NCBI GenBank assembly: GCA_032128395.1
Contig: JAQBGV010000022.1
Coordinates: forward strand, 1 to 9,507
Direction of reading: 5' to 3'
Length of the DNA stretch: 9,507 nt
Source of the DNA: JAQBGV01 sp032128395
GTDB taxonomy: Bacteria > Planctomycetota > UBA8108 > UBA1146
Below the pieces are notes generated by a model. It did no database searches. It was not told the origin of the DNA and was given only the letters and a program-made list of their open reading frames with translations. Positions within the stretch are counted from its first letter, which is position 1. Each line of letters begins with the position of its first letter. Shown in pieces: positions 1-5,691 of the stretch. A program made the position numbers and the translations under genes.

Positions 1-216
1 GCGGCTCTGCCGCGAGCGTGTGGGGGCTGCGCGCCAGCCCCCTACGAAGCGTGCGTAGCGAAGCCTCGTTGGGGTGAATCGTGAGCGGCTCTGCCGCGAA
101 CGCGAGGGGGCTGGGAGCCAGACCCCCAAGAAGCGAGCGTAGCGAAGCCTCGTTGGGGTGAATCGTGAGCGGCTCTGCCGCGAACGAGAGGGGGCTGGGA
201 GCCAGCCCCCCAAGAA
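1..216. repeat. 84-bp direct repeat array, two full copies and one partial
   Basis: Copies occupy 1-84, 85-168 and 169-216; each begins GCGGCTCTGCCGC, itself a 5-bp hairpin with loop TCT. Each carries a second, strong GC hairpin: 22-29 with 35-42 (8 bp), 106-114 with 118-127 (9 bp with A122 bulged), and 190-198 with 202-210 (9 bp, perfect, 3-base loop). The rest of the full unit contains GCGTAGCGAAGCCTCG and ends GGGGTGAATCGTGA. The third copy stops after CAAGAA, and unrelated sequence leads to the hemY ribosome binding site. The array may continue to the left of the window. The unit is a multiple of three and contains a GTG-to-TGA reading frame (for example 81-161), but no ribosome binding site is visible, so I do not call it a gene. 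Possible roles are transcript-end hairpins, a REP-like element or simple tandem duplication. Confidence 0.9.
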
Positions 217-238
217 ACCAAACTAGCAGGATCAAAAC

Positions 239-1621
239 ATGGCGGACGCGGAGGCGATCGTGGTCGGGGGTGGGATCACGGGACTCGCCGTCGCCGCATC
301 CCTCGCGGAGCGTGGGCGGTCCGTTCTCCTCCTCGAGGGATCGCCCCGCGTCGGGGGGACGATCGTCTCCGAGCGGAGTGACGGCTATCTCATCGAGTGG
401 GGTCCGCACTCCGTACTCGCCTCCGCCGGTCCGGTCTTTCGACTCGCCCGCGCCGTGGGGCTCGCCGACGATTGGGAGCGCGCCGCGAAGACCGCCCGCA
501 AGCGATGGGTGATGCGCGGGGGACGCCTCCGCGCGTTGCCGACCGGGCCCCTCGGGATCCTCACCTCCACGGCACTCCCACTCTCGGGGCGCCTGCGCCT
601 CCTCGCTGAACCCTTCGTCCGCTCGCGGAGCCCGGATGAAGAGACGGTCGCCGAATTCTTCCGTCGGCGCTTCGGAGCATCCGTCGTGGAGCACCTCGCC
701 GATCCGTTCGTCGGCGGAGTCTACGGAGGTCTGCCCGAAGAACTCGAGCTCGCGACGGCATTCCCCAGGCTCGCCCGCCTGGAGGATGAATCTCGCAGTG
801 TTCTCATCGGCGCGCTCCGTGACGCTCGCACCTCCGCACCCGAGGACGCTCCGACCCGGCGTGGGACGTTCACGCTGCGGGAAGGGATGGAACAGCTGCC
901 GCGGGCGATCGCGGCGCACCTCGACCGACTCGGGGTCGAGATGCGTCTCGGGTCGCCGGTCACCGAGTTGGGACAACGGGGTGGTAGGTGGCAGGTGGGC
1001 AACGCCGAGAGTGAGGAGGGGGAGCGCTGCTCCGCGAAGAGCCTCGTCATCGCGACCCCGGCCGCGGTGGCAGGGTCGCTCCTGTCCTCGACCGACCCCG
1101 AACTCGCCACTCTCGTTGGTGAGATCCCCACCGCGTCCCTCGCGCTGGTCTCGCTGGGGATCGACTGCCATCGCATCCCCGGCCCCCTCGATGGATTCGG
1201 GTTCCTGGCCCCGCGCGGGGGACCGCTGAGGATCCTCGGTGCGATCTACGACTCGAGTGTCTTCCCCTCTCACGCCCCGGAGGGAAAGGCGCTCATCACG
1301 GTCTTCATCGGAGGGCGCCGCCGCCCGGGGGACCTCGAGCTCGGCGATGCTGCGCTCGCCGAACTCGCCGTCGTCGATCTTGGCCGTGCGCTCGGCGGAT
1401 CGATCGAGCCCGCACGGGTCGCGGTGCGTCGCTGGCGGGGCGCGATTCCGCAGCTCGTCCGCGGTCACCGTCGCCGAGTGGATCGCATCCGCGCGCGCCT
1501 CACCGGCCTGCCCGGCCTCGCTCTCGCCGGTGGTTGGCTCGGCGGGGTGTCGATGTCGGGGTGCATCGAGAGTGCGGAGCGAGCAGTCAGTGATCTCGAA
1601 GAGCGGAGGAACGACCGATGA
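239..1621 (+). CDS. hemY: protoporphyrinogen oxidase (FAD-dependent, HemY/HemG type)
   Basis: This 460-residue protein matches the oxygen-dependent, FAD-containing family that oxidises protoporphyrinogen IX to protoporphyrin IX, the penultimate step of heme synthesis, usually at the membrane. Visible signatures are the N-terminal dinucleotide-binding fold with GGGITG at residues 10-15, the acidic end of the second strand at E33 and RVGGT at 37-41; GPHSV at 55-59, typical of this family; DPFVGGVYGG at 155-164; and a C-terminal FAD-closing segment around AGGWLGGVSMSGCIESAERA (430-449). Length fits the family. The ATG is preceded by AGGA at 228-231 with 7 bases between, just past the 84-bp repeat array. 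The stop overlaps the ATG of the downstream cupin gene. Coproporphyrinogen oxidase activity, as in the Gram-positive branch, cannot be excluded from sequence alone. In some nomenclature this gene is called hemG. Confidence 0.94.
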   Translation: MADAEAIVVGGGITGLAVAASLAERGRSVLLLEGSPRVGGTIVSERSDGYLIEWGPHSVLASAGPVFRLARAVGLADDWERAAKTARKRWVMRGGRLRALPTGPLGILTSTALPLSGRLRLLAEPFVRSRSPDEETVAEFFRRRFGASVVEHLADPFVGGVYGGLPEELELATAFPRLARLEDESRSVLIGALRDARTSAPEDAPTRRGTFTLREGMEQLPRAIAAHLDRLGVEMRLGSPVTELGQRGGRWQVGNAESEEGERCSAKSLVIATPAAVAGSLLSSTDPELATLVGEIPTASLALVSLGIDCHRIPGPLDGFGFLAPRGGPLRILGAIYDSSVFPSHAPEGKALITVFIGGRRRPGDLELGDAALAELAVVDLGRALGGSIEPARVAVRRWRGAIPQLVRGHRRRVDRIRARLTGLPGLALAGGWLGGVSMSGCIESAERAVSDLEERRNDR

Positions 1622-1950
1622 CCGACCACCCGCGCCGCATCGATCCGCGCGATCATGCCGTGTTCCGCCCGGAGAAGATGGGGAAGAGCGCGATCTTTCA
1701 GTCGGAGCGACTCCTCGTCGGGCTCAACGCATTCGAGCCGGGGCAGGAACACGCCCTCCACGCCCACGGAGGGATGGACAAGCTCTATTCGGTGATCGAG
1801 GGGAGCGGCCTCTTCCTCCTCGAGGGGGAAGCGGTCCGGATGGGGCCCGGCGATCTGCTCGTCGCGCCGGAGGGGGTGCCGCACGGAATTCGGAACGACG
1901 GGCCCGGGCGGCTGCTGGTGCTCGCGGTGCTCGCGCCGGGGCCTACGTAG
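1618..1950 (+). CDS. small single-domain cupin protein
   Basis: A 110-residue protein with one conserved beta-barrel cupin domain. Motif 1 starts at G42 and gives the metal-ligand histidines H48 and H50; the usual glutamate is replaced by D54 or K55 depending on spacing. Motif 2 fits exactly: G78, P84, G86, H89 and N93. A metal-binding fold is therefore likely, with H48, H50 and H89 as ligands. Small cupins of this kind include sugar isomerases, dioxygenases, regulators and mannose-6-phosphate isomerase-like proteins, and the substrate cannot be read from the sequence. Its ATG overlaps the hemY stop (ATGA) and is preceded by GGAGGA at 1605-1610 with 7 bases between, so co-translation with hemY is likely. 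No signal peptide is visible; it is probably cytoplasmic. It ends against the convergent acetyltransferase gene. Confidence 0.92.
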   Translation: MTDHPRRIDPRDHAVFRPEKMGKSAIFQSERLLVGLNAFEPGQEHALHAHGGMDKLYSVIEGSGLFLLEGEAVRMGPGDLLVAPEGVPHGIRNDGPGRLLVLAVLAPGPT

Positions 1951-2776
1951 CTGGACCGATTCCCCTCGTCCAGACCGTCCTCGAGTACAGCGGCGCAAAC
2001 CCACACCGCACCGCGTTCCGGAGCGAAGTGGTCTCTTCGCGCGTGACGACCACCACCAGCACTGCATCGGTCTCCGCGATCGCGGCCAGCCGGGCCTCGA
2101 TCAGCGCGCGCTGAATGCCCTGGCCCCGGTGCTCGGGGTCGGTTGCGCCGCCGAAGAGGGACGCGAAGTCACCCTCCGAAGAATGCGCACCGCAGGCGAT
2201 GTCCTCGTCCCCGTCGGTGACCACCCAGGCGACCACCCCGGGGATCGCGACCGATGTGCGTCCGACCTCGAGGAGCACCCCGGACGGCGGTGCGGGGGAG
2301 AAGGCGGCGCGAGCGAGAACTTGCGAGAAGCGATCGGTGTCTTCCCTCTCGAGGCGGACGATCTTCCCGATCCCAGGAGAGAGGCCCTTACACTCGGGGA
2401 GGTGGTTCGGTCGCGTCAGCACGACTTCCGTCGCGTCGAGCGCGTACCCGCGCTGTCGCAATCGTTCCGGTAGCGTGGAGTCCGAGAGGGGAGATAGGTC
2501 CACCTCGAAGGGCGTGTTCCGTTCGCGATAGAAGCTCTCGAGGGTGCCGAGATCACGGTCGGACACCGGGCCGCCGCGTCCGAGTCCGATCGCGTGGGTC
2601 AGCGGTGATCCGACCCCGCAGAAGAGTGCGAAGCCGCCGGCGATCGCCAACTCGGTCGATCGATCTGCGGGGACGCGGGACCGGTGGTGCCCCATCCAGC
2701 GACGCGCCGAGCGGACGTTCCACTCCTCGAGGCGCTCGATGACCCCCTCTCGCGAGCCGGTCGGACTCTTGCGCAT
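1943..2776 (-). CDS. GNAT-family N-acetyltransferase
   Basis: A 277-residue protein whose C-terminal half carries the acetyl-CoA-binding core of the GNAT fold: GGATDPEHRGQGIQRALIEA with the pyrophosphate loop RGQGIQ at residues 217-222, followed by a typical motif B ending in SLRNAVRCGF with GF at 259-260. The N-terminal half (1 to about 150) is less conserved and may be a degenerate second GNAT-like unit or a substrate domain. The acetyl acceptor is unknown. An open frame continues upstream to 2998, but that extension would run through a terminator and into the neighbouring gene and is Arg/Pro-rich. I chose the ATG at 2776 because AGGGGG lies just before it (about 2780-2785). The stop at 1943-1945 overlaps the convergent cupin gene by 8 bases. 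It lies 103 bases downstream of the lamin-tail gene, separated by the terminator, so it probably has its own transcript. Confidence 0.82.
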   Translation of the reverse strand: MRKSPTGSREGVIERLEEWNVRSARRWMGHHRSRVPADRSTELAIAGGFALFCGVGSPLTHAIGLGRGGPVSDRDLGTLESFYRERNTPFEVDLSPLSDSTLPERLRQRGYALDATEVVLTRPNHLPECKGLSPGIGKIVRLEREDTDRFSQVLARAAFSPAPPSGVLLEVGRTSVAIPGVVAWVVTDGDEDIACGAHSSEGDFASLFGGATDPEHRGQGIQRALIEARLAAIAETDAVLVVVVTREETTSLRNAVRCGFAPLYSRTVWTRGIGPAT

Positions 2777-2816
2777 GTCGCCCCCTGGCTCGACTCCCAC
2801 GATCGCAACCGGGATG

Positions 2817-2857
2817 AAAAAACGGGGGTGGCGAAGCCGTTCGCTCCTCCACCCCCG
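2817..2857 (-). terminator. intrinsic terminator of the lamin-tail protein gene
   Basis: On the - strand, a GC-rich stem is followed directly by TTTTTT (the A run at 2817-2822). The outer stem pairs 2849-2857 with 2823-2831 (CGGGGGTGG against its complement), and an inner GCGAA/TTCGC stem lies in the loop. It starts 23 bases after the stop at 2880 and lies before the GNAT gene, so it should end transcription of the secreted-protein gene. Without a matching + strand U run it looks one-directional. Confidence 0.85.
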
Positions 2858-2879
2858 AATCGCTCTCTGTGAGCGGCTC

Positions 2880-4520
2880 CTACTGATTCGCGCTCCCCGG
2901 AGTCGGGGTGGTCGAGGTCGTCCAGTCCGAGTCGGCATCGTCGGTGTCGGTCCCGTTCGGGGAACGGACGAGAACCAGGCCGGGAGTGACGTTGTCATCC
3001 ACCGCGGTGGCGGGAGTTCCCTCCACGAGGTTCACCACCTCGGCGAACCCAGTGATCACCCCGCCGACGATCGATCCCTCGTAGCTGAGCGCATCGAGCA
3101 CCATGGGACTCACGAGATCGACCAGCACGATTCCGTCCGGGGCGCCATTCTGGATGTTGTTGCTCGCGGCCGCGAACTGCACCGACAGCGCTCCTGGGGC
3201 GATGATGACGGTCGACGAGTGGACGACCAGGTATCCCCCCGCGGGGATCGAGGGGCCGGCGGTGGAAAGGTCGATGACGTTGTACTCGACCGAGTTGTTG
3301 CCGTTCATCAGCACCACGGCCAGGCCCGCGAGCGGATAGGCGCTCGTCCCACTATTGTAGATTTCGAGGAACTCATCGTTGTCGGTACCCACTTGGTCGT
3401 AATCGACCTCGTTGATGACAAGAGTCGACACCTTCGCTCCGCCGGTGATCCATTGTTCGATCAGGTCGATCTCCCCCTGAGCCAGGCAGCAGAACGGGAA
3501 GGGAGGCATCTGACTTCCGACCGCCACCCCGGTGCAGCCGAGGGACACCATGTCCGGATCGGTGTGCGTGCCGGTGATCTTTCGGTACAGCCAGCTCATC
3601 GTCGAGTCTCCCGGTTGGACGATATTCACCGGCGCGCACTCGGTCGAAGGAGCTCCGACCGTATTGCCGTACGAGAACTCGGGCGCGAGGCTCAGCCCCT
3701 GGGGAGGCAGCGGTCCGGAATGGCAGAGGGTGCAAGCTCCGACGGCACCGATCGTGTCCCCGAGGATCGGCTGAATGTCCAGGTGGAGGGTCAGGTCGCC
3801 GCTGCAGGCGGGGTCGCCGGTGCAGTCGAGGTCCTGACAGTCGGTGAATCCGTCGCCGTCGTCGTCGACGCCGTTCGCGCAGTCGGTTTCGCTGCAGGCG
3901 GGGTCGGTAGCGCAGTCGAAGTCCTGACAGTCGGTGAATCCGTCGCCGTCGTCATCGACGCCGTTCGTGCAGTCGGTCTCGGGGCAGGCGGGGTCGGTAG
4001 CGCAGTCGAAGTCCAGACAGTCGATGAATCCGTCGCCGTCGTCGTCGACGCCGTTCGTGCAGTCGGTCTCGGGGCAGGCGGGATCAGTGGCGCAATCGGA
4101 GTCCAGACAGTCGATGAATCCATCGCCGTCGTCGTCGACGCCGTTCGTGCAGTCCTCGGATACCCCCACGCAGAGCGGGAAGCTCGGACAGCCGATGGCG
4201 TCCGCGGTGGGATCCGGCCCACAATTCGGGAACGGCGAAAACGGATCGGCGCCGTTCGAGAACAGGTACGCCAGACCGAAGACCGGGTCCGCGATGTCGT
4301 TCGCCCCGTCATCGTTCAAGTCACAGGAGTCGGGGCAGGTCGGTTGCACCGCACCCGGGGTGAAGAGCGCCCCGAGGATGAAGATCGGGTCCCCGATGTC
4401 GATGTTGCCGTCGACGTTGCAATCACCGCGGATGAAATCGGATTGCGCGGTCGCCGGGGCCGCCAGGGCGAAGGTGAATGTACAAAGGAGGGCAGTTCGA
4501 CCAAGGATGCTCCGCATCAT
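2880..4520 (-). CDS. secreted multidomain protein: dockerin-like, Cys/Asp repeats, CxxCH, lamin-tail domain
   Basis: About 546 residues from the ATG at 4520 (the ATG at 4517 is also possible); GGAAAGG lies just upstream. A longer open frame to 4619 adds 33 residues ahead of a clear signal peptide, so I rejected it. Order: signal peptide 1-25 with hydrophobic core and ATA/QS cleavage; a pair of dockerin- or F-hand-like units at 27-90 (RGDCNVDGNIDIGDP and CDLNDDGANDIADP); four 30-residue repeats at 121-240 with CTNGVDDDGDGFxDCxD; a cytochrome-c-like segment around 250-365 with the heme motif CTLCH at 263-267 and a possible methionine ligand in SQMPP (336-340); and a lamin-tail (LTD) beta-sandwich at 366-487, beginning VINEVDYDQVGTDNDEFLEI. 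The dockerin and repeats should bind calcium, and the LTD is a common extracellular bacterial module. Single-heme electron transfer or an adhesive role are both guesses. No transmembrane anchor or obvious sorting tail is seen. Confidence 0.87.
   Translation of the reverse strand: MMRSILGRTALLCTFTFALAAPATAQSDFIRGDCNVDGNIDIGDPIFILGALFTPGAVQPTCPDSCDLNDDGANDIADPVFGLAYLFSNGADPFSPFPNCGPDPTADAIGCPSFPLCVGVSEDCTNGVDDDGDGFIDCLDSDCATDPACPETDCTNGVDDDGDGFIDCLDFDCATDPACPETDCTNGVDDDGDGFTDCQDFDCATDPACSETDCANGVDDDGDGFTDCQDLDCTGDPACSGDLTLHLDIQPILGDTIGAVGACTLCHSGPLPPQGLSLAPEFSYGNTVGAPSTECAPVNIVQPGDSTMSWLYRKITGTHTDPDMVSLGCTGVAVGSQMPPFPFCCLAQGEIDLIEQWITGGAKVSTLVINEVDYDQVGTDNDEFLEIYNSGTSAYPLAGLAVVLMNGNNSVEYNVIDLSTAGPSIPAGGYLVVHSSTVIIAPGALSVQFAAASNNIQNGAPDGIVLVDLVSPMVLDALSYEGSIVGGVITGFAEVVNLVEGTPATAVDDNVTPGLVLVRSPNGTDTDDADSDWTTSTTPTPGSANQ
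3801..4160. repeat. four tandem 90-bp coding repeats
   Basis: Four consecutive 90-bp units (3801-3890, 3891-3980, 3981-4070, 4071-4160) encode 30 residues each in the secreted lamin-tail protein. All keep CxNGVDDDGDGFxDCxDxDC and DPAC. Each unit has four cysteines and an acidic DxDxDG-like loop that should bind calcium, resembling repeats in many extracellular bacterial proteins. The DNA is similar enough between copies for copy-number change by recombination. Confidence 0.93.
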
Positions 4521-4697
4521 GACCCTTTCCGGGACGGGCCCTCGGAGTGTGGACGCTCCTCGCGGGGGCGGGATGGATCGATTCTCCGGAACCGGCACAC
4601 CGGTCACAGAGGACGACACGCTCGGGTTGTCTGAAGTCGTCGGAAGTCTGAATTTCAGCCCACTATGCTGCCCAGGCTAGCATCCCTGATCGGGAGG

Positions 4698-4739
4698 GGG
4701 AAGCCGGTGGAGCGATTCGGCCCGCATCGGCCGCTTCCC
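4698..4739 (-). terminator. possible hairpin terminator after ychJ
   Basis: GGGAAGC at 4698-4704 pairs with GCTTCCC at 4733-4739, and CGAT/ATCG inside (4713-4716 with 4726-4729) extends the fold. It begins 21 bases after the ychJ stop. There is no U run on either strand, so it would need a factor or may only be an mRNA 3' end structure. The rest of 4521-4759 shows no gene; a second small inverted repeat lies at 4665-4683. Confidence 0.3.
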
Positions 4740-4759
4740 GCAGACCGATGGTATCGCTC

Positions 4760-5272
4760 TCATCCCCGGCCACAGCACTTCTTGTACTTCTTGCCACTCC
4801 CGCACGAGCAGGGGTCGTTGCGGCCGACCCGCGGCTCGGTGCTCCGGATCGGCTCTTTCCCGCGGATCTTCCCGTCGACGAAGAACCAACGGCCATCCCG
4901 CCGGCGGAAGGTCGCGACCTCGTGGTGGTGGACTTCCTCGTTCGACTCCCGAACCCGGTAGTGGGCCTCGAACTCGACGGTCCCCTCGTCCGATCCGGCT
5001 TCCCCTTCGTCGTCGGTCGCGATGATCCGCAGCCCGAGCCACTCCGAGCCTGCGGACCAGTCGCGCAAATCTTGCTCTCGAACTGAGTTCCGACGGGAAG
5101 GATCGAGCGACTCGATCAGATAGGCGATCTCCCCGGTCGCAAAGGCGGCGAAGCGGCTCCGCATCAGGTTTTCGGGGGAATCTGGCCAGGCAGTGCCGCG
5201 ATGAAAGGGTTTACAACACTGGAGGTATTGCTTCGCGCTGCCGCACGGACAGGTGCTCTGCGAGCTAGACAT
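4760..5272 (-). CDS. ychJ: YchJ-family SEC-C metal-binding protein
   Basis: A 170-residue protein with SEC-C zinc-binding motifs at both ends. The N-terminal motif is CPCGSAKQYLQCC (C8, C10, C19, C20) and the C-terminal one is DPCSCGSGKKYKKCCGRG (C155, C157, C166, C167), the same Cys pattern as the SecA tail. Between them is an NTF2-like alpha/beta domain, with VEFEAHYRV and HHHEVATFRRRDGRWFFVDG typical of the YchJ family. Length is slightly above E. coli YchJ. The molecular role of the family is not established; zinc binding is inferred from the cysteines. The frame is open to 5398, but the ATG at 5272 has AGGAG at 5278-5282 with 5 bases between, and the family alignment begins there. It is transcribed divergently from the large secreted-protein gene. 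No signal peptide is seen, so it is likely cytoplasmic. Confidence 0.92.
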   Translation of the reverse strand: MSSSQSTCPCGSAKQYLQCCKPFHRGTAWPDSPENLMRSRFAAFATGEIAYLIESLDPSRRNSVREQDLRDWSAGSEWLGLRIIATDDEGEAGSDEGTVEFEAHYRVRESNEEVHHHEVATFRRRDGRWFFVDGKIRGKEPIRSTEPRVGRNDPCSCGSGKKYKKCCGRG

Positions 5273-5691
5273 GAGCGCTCCTCCCTGTCGGATGGATTGA
5301 CAATCTGGGCGGGACGAACTCACGCGGCAGGGCTCTGGGTAGGCCCGAAAGCCCGCGAATAGGCACAATAACCCGGCTATCTCGAGCGAAGCGACCATCG
5401 GCGAGCCGCCCCAGAGGAGTCTTTGACATTACAAACGAGTTCTCCTCTAGCCTCTTGTTTATCCGTCGGTATAGTTGGCTTCCCTCAGTACCCGCCGAGA
5501 CTACGGGCTCCATCCGACGTCCGGCTGGTGGGGGTGTGTGTGGTCCGTGTGCCCATCGAGGGCGTTGTCCGGACCCTGTCCTTGGAACGACGTACCTGAT
5601 TCTTCGAGACCGCTGATCCCCGTGGGCTTGACCGCTCTCGGGCGCGGGCCGTCCGTCCGCGTCTCTCGGGGACGCCTGGAGGTGTGGTGTC
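5273..5691. other. divergent intergenic region between ychJ and the large secreted-protein gene
   Basis: No convincing gene lies in this 419-bp stretch; the open frames crossing it lack ribosome binding sites and recognisable domains. It must hold the promoters of ychJ (- strand) and the large + strand gene. A locally AT-rich part spans about 5420-5475. Within it are TTGACA at 5423-5428 and TATAGT at 5470-5475, and an inverted repeat AGAGGAG (5413-5419) with CTCCTCT (5442-5448). Near the + strand gene a short hairpin GCGTC/GACGC (5659-5663 with 5671-5675) sits just before the Shine-Dalgarno sequence at 5678-5683. Confidence 0.7.
5423..5475 (+). promoter_or_regulatory. weak promoter candidate for the large secreted-protein gene
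   Basis: TTGACA at 5423-5428 is a perfect -35 hexamer, but the best partner at 19 bases is TAGCCT (5448-5453), a poor -10. TATAGT at 5470-5475 is a good -10 but is 41 bases from that -35. The segment stands out as AT-rich in GC-rich DNA, and a start here would leave a leader of about 200 bases. Which pairing is used cannot be decided from the sequence. Confidence 0.3.

Noticed and set aside
1..216. CRISPR array
   Set aside because: Copies are contiguous 84-bp units without distinct spacers, and no cas gene is present.
165..512. Open frame of 115 residues starting in the repeat array
   Set aside because: It reads from the repeat into hemY in another frame, has no ribosome binding site, and is Arg/Ser/Pro-rich as expected for an out-of-frame GC-rich translation.
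2777..2998. N-terminal extension of the GNAT gene
   Set aside because: It would cross a strong terminator and overlap the neighbouring gene, and a better ribosome binding site lies before the ATG at 2776.
2544..4634. 696-residue open frame on the + strand
   Set aside because: It is antisense to the GNAT and the secreted protein, composed of low-complexity VVVDAVRAVG-like repeats that mirror the coding repeats; the - strand genes have domains, signal peptide and terminator.
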